This document shows positions 33,646 through 42,175 of a DNA stretch of 64,000 nucleotides, piece after piece; position 1 is the first letter of the stretch, and each line of letters begins with the position of its first letter. Under the pieces are notes generated by a model that was not told the DNA's origin, ran no database searches, and saw only the letters and a list, made by a program, of their open reading frames with translations. The translations under genes were made by a program, and so were the position numbers. Source of the DNA: Pedobacter glucosidilyticus DSM 23534 (GTDB taxonomy: Bacteria; Bacteroidota; Bacteroidia; Sphingobacteriales; Sphingobacteriaceae). The stretch covers positions 186,001 to 250,000 of the forward strand of contig NZ_KE384312.1 in the NCBI RefSeq assembly GCF_000425145.1, read 5' to 3'.

Positions 33646-34476
33646 TTAATAATAAAAATCGCCGGGCCTTCTCACTCGCCACAGTTTTATCAAAATAAAA
33701 CCGATAAGCATGCCTCCCAAATGGGCAAAGTGTGCTACATTATCGCCCGGGTTGTTGGCTATACCGCTATAAAGTTCAAACAAACCATAAAAAAATACGA
33801 AGTATTTAGCCTTTAACGGGAAAAAGAAATACAAGTATATAAGCGCATTAGGAAATAACATCCCAAAAGCTAATAATAAACCAAAAACAGCACCAGAAGC
33901 ACCAACTGTAGGGATATTAGTTTTAATAGCTGTAAGTTGTCTCACCAGCTCAACCGAGTTGTTTTTTGCGTTTAAACTTGTTGGGTCTGCCTGCCAAAAG
34001 TTATATAAACTGTTAAAATCACGCTGATAATTTTCTGGAACTGCATTCTCAATAAACTGTCCAAAACGTCCAAGGGTTGGGTTGGCTAAATAATCTCTTG
34101 AGTTTTCTATAAAAGATGAAAGTTCTATATACTGCACTCCGGTATGTAAAAGAGCAGCACCTAGCCCAGTTAAAATATAGTATTGTAAGAATTTTTTAGA
34201 GCCAAAGAAATTTTCTAGTACAGCGCCAAACATCCATAAAGCCAGCATATTAGAAAAAATATGCATAAAATCTCCATGCATAAATAAATGCGTTATAAAT
34301 TGCCATATCCTAAAATTTGGCGACTCGTAATAGTACAGCGCAAAATGCTGATACATATCAAAGCCTAAGCTATTTTGAAAAACATTTGTTGCTAAAAAAA
34401 CAATACCATTGATAATCAGTAAGTTTTTTACAACCGGTGGAAATATAGTGTTGCCTAATGGCCTAAATTCTCTCAT
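33646..34476 (-). CDS. Rhomboid-family intramembrane serine protease (second paralogue)
   Basis: 276 residues, polytopic. Catalytic Ser in VGASGAVFGLLLAFG, His in NVAHFAHLGGMLIGF, and HGDFMHIFSNMLALWMFG for the TM2 motif. Relative to its neighbour it has an insertion of about 60 polar residues between TM3 and TM4 (around residues 120-180), which would form a periplasmic loop. Substrates unknown. The start is 4 bases from the stop of mutL upstream, so both rhomboids appear to be transcribed with mutL. Confidence 0.9.
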   Translation of the reverse strand: MREFRPLGNTIFPPVVKNLLIINGIVFLATNVFQNSLGFDMYQHFALYYYESPNFRIWQFITHLFMHGDFMHIFSNMLALWMFGAVLENFFGSKKFLQYYILTGLGAALLHTGVQYIELSSFIENSRDYLANPTLGRFGQFIENAVPENYQRDFNSLYNFWQADPTSLNAKNNSVELVRQLTAIKTNIPTVGASGAVFGLLLAFGMLFPNALIYLYFFFPLKAKYFVFFYGLFELYSGIANNPGDNVAHFAHLGGMLIGFILIKLWRVRRPGDFYY

Positions 34477-34480
34477 ACTA

Positions 34481-36352
34481 CTAGCCTTTGTTAAAGCGTT
34501 CTGCTAATTCTTCTAAGCTTATTTTTACTATAATTTGTTTGCCATTAATGGCGATGCCCGGCATCTGGCAAGCAAACAGTTGGTCTATTAAATCTACCAT
34601 CTCCTCCTCGCTTAATTTAACACCACTTTTGATGGCTGCATTTTTAGCAAGTGTTCTCGCCAAATTATCCCTCTTATCAAGCTTTAAAACGGTATGATTG
34701 TTTTTAAAACCTTCAATTAATTCTTCCATCATGGTAGCCAAATTGTTGTTTTCCGGAATATCTGCCGGTACACCTTCTATAACCAAGGTATTTTTGCCAA
34801 ATTCTCTGATCTGGAAACCTAAAGCCTGAAAAGCAGGAAGCAATTCGGTTACCAAAGCGTAATCTGTGGTGTTTAAAGTGATGGTTTGCGGAAACAAACT
34901 TTGTTGGCTTAAACCTTTATGGTTTTCTAACTGCGCCAAAAAACGCTCATATAAAATACGCTCATGTGCTGCCTGTTGGTCAATCAGCATAAAGCCAGAT
35001 TTTATAGAAGAAATGATATATTTATGATGTAGCTGAAAAACCTGTCTGTTTAAAGCTGCTGTTTCTGTAACACCATTTACGGCCGATGAAATAGTATTTG
35101 ATGATGAATCTAAATCAAAAAAAGTTTGAACAGACTTTTGTTCTTTGTTTATCTCATATAATGTATCCCAATTTTGTGGGATAGCTTTTTTTTCTCCTAA
35201 ATCTCTTAAAAAAGGTATTTCTCTATCTTTTTTCTTTTCATCCGCAAAAGGGTTAAAATCCGGATTAAACTGTATGGCTGGCGGTGTTATATCTTCCCAT
35301 GGCTTCTGAGATATCATTCTTTCAAAACCAGTTTCCTGATTAAAATCTAAAGTAGGTGTAATATTATACCGACCTAACGAGCGCTTTACAGCAGAGCGGA
35401 TGATGGCATAAATAGCTTTTTCATCCTGATATTTAATTTCTGTCTTAGTAGGATGAACATTGATGTCGATTTTAGAAGGGTCTATCTCAATAAATAAAAC
35501 ATATAGCGGGAAACAGTCATCGGGCAATAAATCCTCGTAAGCGGTCATCACTGCATGGTTTAAATACGGATCCTTAATGAAACGTTTGTTTACAAAAAAG
35601 AACTGATCGCCACGTGTTTTCTTAGCAAAAGACGGTTTACCAATAAAACCTTTTACTTCAATAATGCTGGTTTCCTCGTCCAAAGGGACAAGCCTTTCGT
35701 TATAATTATTCCCTAAAAGATGGATAATGCGTTGCTTAAGTTGTGTTTGCGGCAAATGGTAAACCTCTTGCCCATCATGGTGAAGGGTAAAATGTATTTC
35801 TGGATGTGCTAGTGCTACCCGCTGAAATTCATCAATAATATGACGTATCTCTACGGGGTTGCTTTTTAAAAAGTTTCTCCTTGCAGGGATATTGTAAAAC
35901 AGATTTTTAACCGATATAGATGTACCAGCAGTTGCAGCACAGGGTTCCTGACTTAAAACTTCCGAGCCTTCAATCACCAGTTTGGTTCCTAATTCGTCTT
36001 CATGCCTTCTGCTCCTTAGCTCCACTTGGGCAATAGCAGCAATAGAAGCCATAGCTTCGCCTCTAAAGCCCATGGTTTTAATCGCAAATAAATCCTCAGC
36101 TTTCCTAATTTTTGATGTAGCATGCCGCTCAAAACACATTCTTGCGTCTGTTGCACTCATGCCGCAGCCATTATCAATAATCTGGATAAGGGTTTTGCCA
36201 GCATCTTTAACAATCAGTTGTATTTTATCGGCACCGGCATCTATCGCATTTTCTATGAGTTCTTTTACAGCAGAAGCAGGTCTTTGTACTACCTCGCCAG
36301 CGGCAATCTGGTTAGCAACCGAATCTGGTAAAAGTTGTATTATATCTGGCAT
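34481..36352 (-). CDS. mutL: DNA mismatch repair protein MutL
   Basis: 623 residues. The GHKL ATPase motifs are complete: ELIENAIDAGAD (motif I), IIDNGCGM (II), HATSKI...TMGFRGEA (III), and GTSISVKNLFYNIPAR. The N-terminal transducer domain runs to about 330. The C-terminal dimerisation domain (about 430-620) contains DQQAAHERILYERF and ends CQMPGIAINGKQI. MutL couples MutS mismatch recognition to strand incision or excision; an endonuclease motif of the DQHAxxERxxxE type is present here as DQQAAHERILYE. It heads a leftward gene series ending with the DUF4440-like gene. Confidence 0.96.
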   Translation of the reverse strand: MPDIIQLLPDSVANQIAAGEVVQRPASAVKELIENAIDAGADKIQLIVKDAGKTLIQIIDNGCGMSATDARMCFERHATSKIRKAEDLFAIKTMGFRGEAMASIAAIAQVELRSRRHEDELGTKLVIEGSEVLSQEPCAATAGTSISVKNLFYNIPARRNFLKSNPVEIRHIIDEFQRVALAHPEIHFTLHHDGQEVYHLPQTQLKQRIIHLLGNNYNERLVPLDEETSIIEVKGFIGKPSFAKKTRGDQFFFVNKRFIKDPYLNHAVMTAYEDLLPDDCFPLYVLFIEIDPSKIDINVHPTKTEIKYQDEKAIYAIIRSAVKRSLGRYNITPTLDFNQETGFERMISQKPWEDITPPAIQFNPDFNPFADEKKKDREIPFLRDLGEKKAIPQNWDTLYEINKEQKSVQTFFDLDSSSNTISSAVNGVTETAALNRQVFQLHHKYIISSIKSGFMLIDQQAAHERILYERFLAQLENHKGLSQQSLFPQTITLNTTDYALVTELLPAFQALGFQIREFGKNTLVIEGVPADIPENNNLATMMEELIEGFKNNHTVLKLDKRDNLARTLAKNAAIKSGVKLSEEEMVDLIDQLFACQMPGIAINGKQIIVKISLEELAERFNKG

Positions 36353-36509
36353 ATCTAAGATGTCGCTAATTTATTAAAATTTTAAGGCTTTAATCAGTAA
36401 TATCCCTTTTTTTAAATTTAAATGAGATAAGTGCCTATTTAATATTTATTTTAACAATTATTTTAAAATAGAGTATCCAACAAAATAAAAAGCTGGTCGT
36501 TTAAACAGT

Positions 36510-38306
36510 ATGAAACATTTTTTAAGTTTAGTAGCCTTAGTATTTTTTTTAGCCATTCAGGCTTGCGGTCAAGCCCGCCAAAATCAAAATTTTAGCTTAG
36601 AACAAATACAAGAAGCCCATAAAAGTTTGGTACTTTTAAATAATCAGCAGCAAATTATTCCTTTAAAATCTTTACAAAATTTAAAAATAGCCAGTGTAAC
36701 TTTTGATTTTCAAGAAGCCACACTTCTAGATAGCATATTAGGTAAATACCATAGTATCCACACAGAAAATGGAAATGCTTTTTTTAATGATTTAAATGGA
36801 TTAGAAGATGATTTAAAATTTTATAATCTCATTATCCTTACTTTAACAAATAAAATTTTAAATCAGCCTCAAATAATAAGTTTTGTTAAAGATTTGGCAA
36901 CCAAAAAAAGTGTCGTAATAAATTTTATGGGCGATGGGGAATTACTTACAAAACTTGAAGGTTTTAAACAACCCATCTTATGGAGTAGCCAAGCCAATAC
37001 GGCAAGTGCTTTTATATCTGCACAAGCTATATTTGGCGGTACAGCTATCTCAGGGAAACTGAAACAAACTTATAGCAATCAATTTAAAATAAATGATGGT
37101 TTTGAGACACAAGCTATAAGATTAGGTTTTGCACTGCCAGAAGAGTTGGGTTTAAAAACTAAAGATTTTGAAAATATAGATGCCATTGCCCAAGAGGCCA
37201 TACAAAAAAAGGCTGCTCCTGGTGCGGTAGTGTTAGTAGCTAAAAATGGTAAAATTGTTTACAATAAAGCTTATGGTAAACACACCTATACCTCAGCAAC
37301 TTTAATGAATGTTGATGATATTTTCGATTTAGCATCTATCACTAAAATTGCAGCCACTACTATAGCAGCCATGAAATTGCAAGAGGAAGGTAAGCTTAAC
37401 CTTGATGCTTCTTTAGCTGCCTACATTGCTAGAACAAGAAACACCAATAAAGCCAATATTAAGGTTAAGGATGTGATGCTACATCAAGCAGGTTTTGTGC
37501 CTTTTATTCCTTTTTACAAAGATTTAGAAAAGGATGCTTTTAGTAGGGTAGCGGATGACCGTTACACGGTTAAAGTAGCAGATAGTTTTTATATCAATAC
37601 CAATTATTACCGTGATGTGATGTGGAAACAAATGCTCGCTAGCCCACTTACCACTCCTGGGAAATATGTGTACAGTGATTTAAGTATGTATTTTATGAAA
37701 GAAATTATAGAAGGTATCACACAAAAGCCTATCCCAAATTACATCACCCAAAATTTTTACAATAAACTAGGATTAGAAACGATGGTTTTTAACCCTAGAG
37801 ATAAGTTTAAAAAAGGACAAATTGTACCCACAGAAGTAGATAATTATTTTAGAAAAACATTGCTTTGGGGCTATGTACACGATCAAGGTGCCGCCATGGC
37901 AGGCGGTGTAGCAGGGCATGCCGGTTTGTTTTCTAACGCCACTGATTTAGCAGTTTTGATGCAGATGCTCCTTAACAAAGGCAGTTACGGTGGAGAGCAG
38001 TTTTTAAAACCAGAAACGGTTATGCTTTTTACCCAACAGCAATCACCAGTAAGCAGAAGAGGTTTAGGTTTTGATAGAAAAGATCCAGATTTGTCAAAAA
38101 AATATCCATCAGCCTTAGCCTCAGATGAAACTTTTGGACATACTGGTTATACCGGCACATGTGTATGGGTTGATCCTGCTAATCAACTCATTTACATATT
38201 TTTATCAAACCGGGTTCATCCACAAGTAAATAATAAGTTGCTTGATTTAAATATCCGTTCACGTATTCACGATGAAATTTACAAAGCAATTTCTAAAACT
38301 AAATAA
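36510..38306 (+). CDS. Lipoprotein serine hydrolase: GH3 C-terminal-like domain fused to a class C beta-lactamase-like domain
   Basis: 598 residues with a lipoprotein signal (LVFFLAIQACG, acceptor Cys19). Residues about 30-205 resemble the C-terminal domain of GH3 beta-N-acetylglucosaminidases (SLVLLNNQQQIIPLKSL is the typical entry; IFGGTAISGKL the typical end). Residues about 222-590 form a serine beta-lactamase/DD-peptidase domain with SITK (Ser276, Lys279), Y-S-D in the YxN position, and HTGYTGT as the KTG-like motif. Bacteroidota commonly have about 1000-residue GH3+beta-lactamase fusions; here the GH3 catalytic barrel is missing from the front. A cell-wall recycling or esterase role is likely but unproven. 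Confidence 0.8.
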   Translation: MKHFLSLVALVFFLAIQACGQARQNQNFSLEQIQEAHKSLVLLNNQQQIIPLKSLQNLKIASVTFDFQEATLLDSILGKYHSIHTENGNAFFNDLNGLEDDLKFYNLIILTLTNKILNQPQIISFVKDLATKKSVVINFMGDGELLTKLEGFKQPILWSSQANTASAFISAQAIFGGTAISGKLKQTYSNQFKINDGFETQAIRLGFALPEELGLKTKDFENIDAIAQEAIQKKAAPGAVVLVAKNGKIVYNKAYGKHTYTSATLMNVDDIFDLASITKIAATTIAAMKLQEEGKLNLDASLAAYIARTRNTNKANIKVKDVMLHQAGFVPFIPFYKDLEKDAFSRVADDRYTVKVADSFYINTNYYRDVMWKQMLASPLTTPGKYVYSDLSMYFMKEIIEGITQKPIPNYITQNFYNKLGLETMVFNPRDKFKKGQIVPTEVDNYFRKTLLWGYVHDQGAAMAGGVAGHAGLFSNATDLAVLMQMLLNKGSYGGEQFLKPETVMLFTQQQSPVSRRGLGFDRKDPDLSKKYPSALASDETFGHTGYTGTCVWVDPANQLIYIFLSNRVHPQVNNKLLDLNIRSRIHDEIYKAISKTK

Positions 38307-38366
38307 AACATTCTGAACCAAAACACCTTTTAATACGTAGATGATTACATTAAATATCAAATAACT

Positions 38367-38837
38367 ATGATCAAAAGAATAGCTTTTATAGCAGGTGCAA
38401 GTGTTTTAATAGCCGCCTGCTCACCAAAAACAACCAATCCAGATATTTTAAAACTAGAAAAACAAGAACAAGTTTTAAGCTTAACATCAAAGGTTAATAG
38501 TTTAAAATTAGACCTGGAAAAAGAATTGGTGAAAGTTCAGGAATTAACCAAGCAAGTGGAAGATGCTAATGATAAGGCATCTAAATCTTCAAAAGAAGCA
38601 AAATCAGTTTCAGACAATTTAAGTGATAAGCCAGGTAATGCTAAGCTATCATCCAAAGCAGATAGAGCTGCAAGAGCTTCGGCAAAAGATGCAAAAGCGG
38701 CTCGTAAATTAAATGATGCGCTAAGCAAGTCAAATAAAAAGGTAGAATCACTTCAAAAAGAAATAGATAAAACCCAACAACAGCTTAATACCTTAGACCA
38801 AAAAGTGGATTTTGTGCCAACGCAAGAAGTTAAGTAA
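38367..38837 (+). CDS. Coiled-coil lipoprotein of unknown function
   Basis: 156 residues. Lipoprotein signal with acceptor Cys18 (AGASVLIAAC). The mature protein is almost entirely alpha-helical coiled coil, rich in Lys, Ala, Ser and Glu (VNSLKLDLEKELVKVQELTKQVEDAN, ADRAARASAKDAKAARK), interrupted by a short Gly/Pro break near residue 90. Similar small Lpp-like helical lipoproteins tether or space the outer membrane; that role is only analogy. It has its own strong terminator just downstream and lies 60 bases after the beta-lactamase-like gene. Confidence 0.75.
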   Translation: MIKRIAFIAGASVLIAACSPKTTNPDILKLEKQEQVLSLTSKVNSLKLDLEKELVKVQELTKQVEDANDKASKSSKEAKSVSDNLSDKPGNAKLSSKADRAARASAKDAKAARKLNDALSKSNKKVESLQKEIDKTQQQLNTLDQKVDFVPTQEVK

Positions 38838-38846
38838 TCCCATATC

Positions 38847-38874
38847 AAATAAGCGCTTTTTTAGGCGCTTATTT
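38847..38874 (+). terminator. Rho-independent terminator after the coiled-coil lipoprotein gene
   Basis: AAATAAGCGC and GCGCTTATTT form a perfect ten-base stem around the 8-base loop TTTTTTAG. A T-rich tract (ATTTCTTTTA) follows on the plus strand. It lies 10 bases after the stop codon and isolates the gene from bshA. Confidence 0.9.
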
Positions 38875-38977
38875 CTTTTAGCAACAAGCTACAATAATTG
38901 TTACAAAAGCTTAACATAACTATCCTGATTAAATACTTAATTTGCTTAAAATAACTGGTAGGTTCTAATATAAAAAA

Positions 38978-40117
38978 ATGAGAATAGGAATAGTTTGCTA
39001 TCCAACTTTTGGAGGAAGCGGAGTTGTAGCTACAGAATTAGGTAAAGCACTTGCTGATCATGGTCATCAGGTTCATTTCATAACCTACAGCCAGCCTGCC
39101 CGTTTAGATTTCTTTTCAGAAAACTTATTCTATCACGAAGTTTCAGTATCAAACTATCCTTTGTTTGATTATGCACCTTATGAGCTTGCGCTCTCTAGCA
39201 AAATGGTAGATGTTGTAAGGTTTGAAAAATTAGATATCCTTCATGTACATTATGCCATTCCACATGCTTCTGCCGCTTTTATGGCCAAGCAAATTTTGGC
39301 TACTTATGGTATACATATACCTATTGTAACCACCCTACACGGTACAGATATTACTTTGGTTGGTAAAGATTTAACCTACAAACCAGTAGTTACTTTTTCT
39401 ATCAACCAATCAGATGGGGTCACAGCAGTTTCAGAAGATTTGAAAAAAGCTACCTACGATCATTTTGATATTCAAAAAGAAATACGGGTTATCCCAAATT
39501 TTATAGATTTACAAAGGTTTAGCCTAAAGCCTAAAGACCACTTTAAAAAAGCTATTGCGCCATTCGGAGAGCGTATTCTGGTACATACTTCAAATTTCAG
39601 AAAAGTTAAACGTACGCAAGATGTCATCCAGATTTTCAAACAAATCTTAAGCAAAGTTCCTGCTAAATTATTGATGGTTGGCGATGGTCCAGAACGTGTA
39701 AATTGTGAAGCATTATGTCGCGAGTTGCAAGTTTGTGAACATGTAAGATTTTTAGGCAAACAAGATGCAGTAGAAGAGATTTTATCTGTATCAGATTTAT
39801 TTTTGATGCCTTCAGAATCAGAAAGCTTCGGTTTAGCAGCTTTAGAAGCTATGGCTTGTAAAGTCCCTGTAATATCTTCAAATACCGGAGGCTTACCAGA
39901 GCTTAATGTAAATGGTGTTACAGGCTTTTTAAACAATGTAGGTGATGTTGACGGAATGGCAGCTCATGCAGTTTATATTTTACAAGACGCCCAAATCCTT
40001 CAAACTTTTAAAGAAAATGCCATTAAAAGAGCAAAAGAATTTGATTTAAGTTTGATTTTACCCATTTATGAAAATTACTACGAAGAAGTTATTGAGAAAA
40101 GTAAAGTAGTGCTTTAA
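38978..40117 (+). CDS. bshA: N-acetyl-alpha-D-glucosaminyl L-malate synthase (bacillithiol pathway)
   Basis: 379 residues of GT4 glycosyltransferase. The start MRIGIVCYPTFGGSGVVATELG is the hallmark of BshA. The UDP-GlcNAc site is seen in MVGDGPERVNCEAL and the EX7E segment PSESESFGLAALEAMACKVPV, with SNTGGLPEL following. BshA joins GlcNAc to L-malate as the first step of bacillithiol synthesis. The deacetylase BshB and ligase BshC are not in the window. The gene is monocistronic, with a terminator upstream and a long non-coding gap downstream. Confidence 0.93.
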   Translation: MRIGIVCYPTFGGSGVVATELGKALADHGHQVHFITYSQPARLDFFSENLFYHEVSVSNYPLFDYAPYELALSSKMVDVVRFEKLDILHVHYAIPHASAAFMAKQILATYGIHIPIVTTLHGTDITLVGKDLTYKPVVTFSINQSDGVTAVSEDLKKATYDHFDIQKEIRVIPNFIDLQRFSLKPKDHFKKAIAPFGERILVHTSNFRKVKRTQDVIQIFKQILSKVPAKLLMVGDGPERVNCEALCRELQVCEHVRFLGKQDAVEEILSVSDLFLMPSESESFGLAALEAMACKVPVISSNTGGLPELNVNGVTGFLNNVGDVDGMAAHAVYILQDAQILQTFKENAIKRAKEFDLSLILPIYENYYEEVIEKSKVVL

Positions 40118-40908
40118 ATTTTTTAAGTATTTATGAGGCCCTCTACGTAACAGAAGGAAGGGTAAATATTTACAAAATGGAATATTTATGAAAGCTTTGA
40201 AGAAATTCTAATATCCTGCTAGGTAAAAAATATTTAGGCAACTCTGTGCAATTGCGCCCTCAGCGGCTAAAACATTAACAAAATCCGTGTGATCAACCTA
40301 TTCAATCCAAGAGATGAAACCAAATCATAATTCCCCGAAGTTCAGCATACGTTTCACTACCATAACCGAACAACACTATCTAACAAACTAACTATCTAAC
40401 AAACTAACAAACTAACCACCTAACAAACTAACCACCTAACCAACTAACCATCTAACACATACATCACACATAGATCACACATAGCAATCCGAAGGAACAC
40501 CGAAGGAAGAAAACACCAAAAACCAAGTTTTTTACCATTTTTCACCTATTTGAGCAGCAAGAGCTTTGGAACCAATAAGACCTGATAGGTTCTATTTTGT
40601 TCTAAACCGGTTGCATAAGGTTCTATTTTGTTCTTCTAAGCCACAAGTGTTTGGAAGTAAATAATCGGCATATTAAGCTGCAAATGCAAAATTACAATAC
40701 TAACATAAATTGAAATCATCCGATACAAAAAGTTAGAACCATAAAAGAATTATACTAAGTAACTTTATGACTATCCAGAGTGGTAAAACCATAACGATTG
40801 AGCATAATTACAACAGCATAGTAAAACACAAAAATAAAAAGCTTTCTTATTTGCAACATTATTGCATTTGTATATATTTGCAACATTGTTTCACTTATAA
40901 AAATAATT
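40118..40908. repeat. 791-base non-coding gap with CTAAC-type tandem repeats
   Basis: No credible gene. At about 40377-40455 there is a degenerate tandem array built from AACTAAC and ACCACCTAAC units (for example CTAACAAACTAACCAC twice). A CACACATAGATCACACATAG repeat follows at about 40463. The 17-mer AGGTTCTATTTTGTTCT occurs twice, at 40587-40603 and 40618-40634. The last 60 bases hold the promoter and operator boxes of the downstream AztD-like gene. The A/C-rich array looks like a slippage-prone microsatellite rather than a regulatory motif. Confidence 0.6.
40850..40893 (+). promoter_or_regulatory. Promoter of the AztD-like gene overlapped by two Zur/Fur-type boxes
   Basis: A Bacteroidota promoter is present: TTTG at 40850-40853 and TATATTTG at 40873-40880, 19 bases apart, matching the TTTG-N19-TAnnTTTG consensus. 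The -33 element overlaps TGCAACATTATTGCA (40852-40866), a perfect TGCAA/TTGCA palindrome with a 5-base spacer. The -7 element overlaps a near-copy, TGCAACATTGTTTCA (40879-40893). Their 27-base spacing puts repressor sites on both core elements. The zinc-binding product makes Zur the likeliest regulator. Confidence 0.6.
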
Positions 40909-42111
40909 ATGTCAACAAAAATTAGATTTTACCTTATTATTTTATTCATTTCTGTGTTTGCAGCTTGTAAAAAGGATAACGATACCATGCAGACAGAACA
41001 AGTAGAAGAAAATAGGTTTGTAAGATTACTAGTAGCGGATGCCGAAGACAAGACCATTACTTTCATCAACCCAAAAGATGGAGCACAATCATCATTTCAG
41101 GCACAATTTGCTGCTAACAATATTTATCCAACCAATAGCAAACGCTTTGCTGGGGTAGTAAATACAGCCAACAACCATGTAAGTTTTTTTGACTCTGGTG
41201 TAGAGGCTCACGGAGACCACGCACACTTAAAAGGCACACCCAAGTGGGCTTTAACCACTGCCTTGGCAGCCAAACCAACGCATTTTTACTCTTTAGGTAA
41301 CGAGATAGCAGTTTTTAATGATGGTGATGCATCTTTAAGTATAGTTACAGAAGATAAATTACATACTCAGGCACAAACCAACCATGTAGTAGTAGACCAA
41401 GCACACCATGGTGCTGTAGTTGTTTTTGCTAACGGAACCTATGCGGTAACACAAAAAGACAATAGTATTTCAGGAGCTTTACCAGAGCGAGTAAAAATTG
41501 TTAATGCTACAGGACAAGTAATTCATACTTCTACAGTTGCTACCAAAGGTATACATGGTGATGCGGGAGACGGTAATACAGCCATTTTTGGCACCGTTGG
41601 CGGGATGTTAATTGTTAAAAGCGATGGAACTCAGAGTCTTGTAAACTGGCCATCTGAAATAGGCGAAGCCAATTGGCTTTCTACTATTTATTATGGTAAA
41701 GGATCACAAAAATTTCTGGGGTTCAAATCCAAATTTGGAGCTTTTGTATTAAACCCTGTTAATAACAGTTTTACCAAAGTAGTAACGGCAAATAATATAA
41801 GAAGCGCCGTATTTGATGCAGAGGGTAAAGACATATTGGTTTTATTAGAAGATGGTACCGTACAATTATATAGTGGTTCTTCTTTGATAAAATTACAGGA
41901 AATAAAGTTAAACGTTTCTTTTGGTACCGGAGCTTTAGTGCCTAATGTTACTGCTACGAAGCATTTTGTATATGTAACCAACCCAAACGGTGGAGAAATT
42001 ATACAACTAGAACGTGGTAATTTTGCTAAACAAAGCAAAATAGCAGTTGCTGGTAAGCCAGCTAAAATCATCATGCTGGGAGCTGATTTTGATGACGAAG
42101 GGAATCACTAA
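40909..42111 (+). CDS. AztD-like zinc-binding beta-propeller lipoprotein (zinc metallochaperone family)
   Basis: 400 residues with a lipoprotein signal (LIILFISVFAAC, acceptor Cys20). The mature protein is a predicted seven-blade beta-propeller of about 340 residues. Histidine-rich loops match AztD, the periplasmic zinc chaperone: DSGVEAHGDHAHLKG near residue 100, VVVDQAHHGAVVVF near 165, and KGIHGDAGDGNTA near 210. In Proteobacteria AztD passes zinc to the AztC solute-binding protein; no AztABC transporter is seen here, and the lipid anchor is a difference. The promoter carries two Zur-like palindromes, supporting induction under zinc starvation. It is convergent with the pseudouridine synthase gene. 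Confidence 0.75.
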   Translation: MSTKIRFYLIILFISVFAACKKDNDTMQTEQVEENRFVRLLVADAEDKTITFINPKDGAQSSFQAQFAANNIYPTNSKRFAGVVNTANNHVSFFDSGVEAHGDHAHLKGTPKWALTTALAAKPTHFYSLGNEIAVFNDGDASLSIVTEDKLHTQAQTNHVVVDQAHHGAVVVFANGTYAVTQKDNSISGALPERVKIVNATGQVIHTSTVATKGIHGDAGDGNTAIFGTVGGMLIVKSDGTQSLVNWPSEIGEANWLSTIYYGKGSQKFLGFKSKFGAFVLNPVNNSFTKVVTANNIRSAVFDAEGKDILVLLEDGTVQLYSGSSLIKLQEIKLNVSFGTGALVPNVTATKHFVYVTNPNGGEIIQLERGNFAKQSKIAVAGKPAKIIMLGADFDDEGNH

Positions 42112-42136
42112 AAATTTGAAATAAGTGTGTTAATAA

Positions 42137-42173
42137 AAAGGGCAGCTCAATAATTAAAATGGCTGCCCTTTAT
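42137..42173. terminator. Bidirectional terminator between convergent genes
   Basis: AAAGGGCAGC and GCTGCCCTTT form a ten-base stem with a loop of about 15 bases, flanked by A-rich sequence on the left and T-rich on the right. It lies between the stops of the AztD-like gene (42111) and the pseudouridine synthase gene (42176), so it can serve both strands. Confidence 0.88.
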
Positions 42174-42175
42174 AT

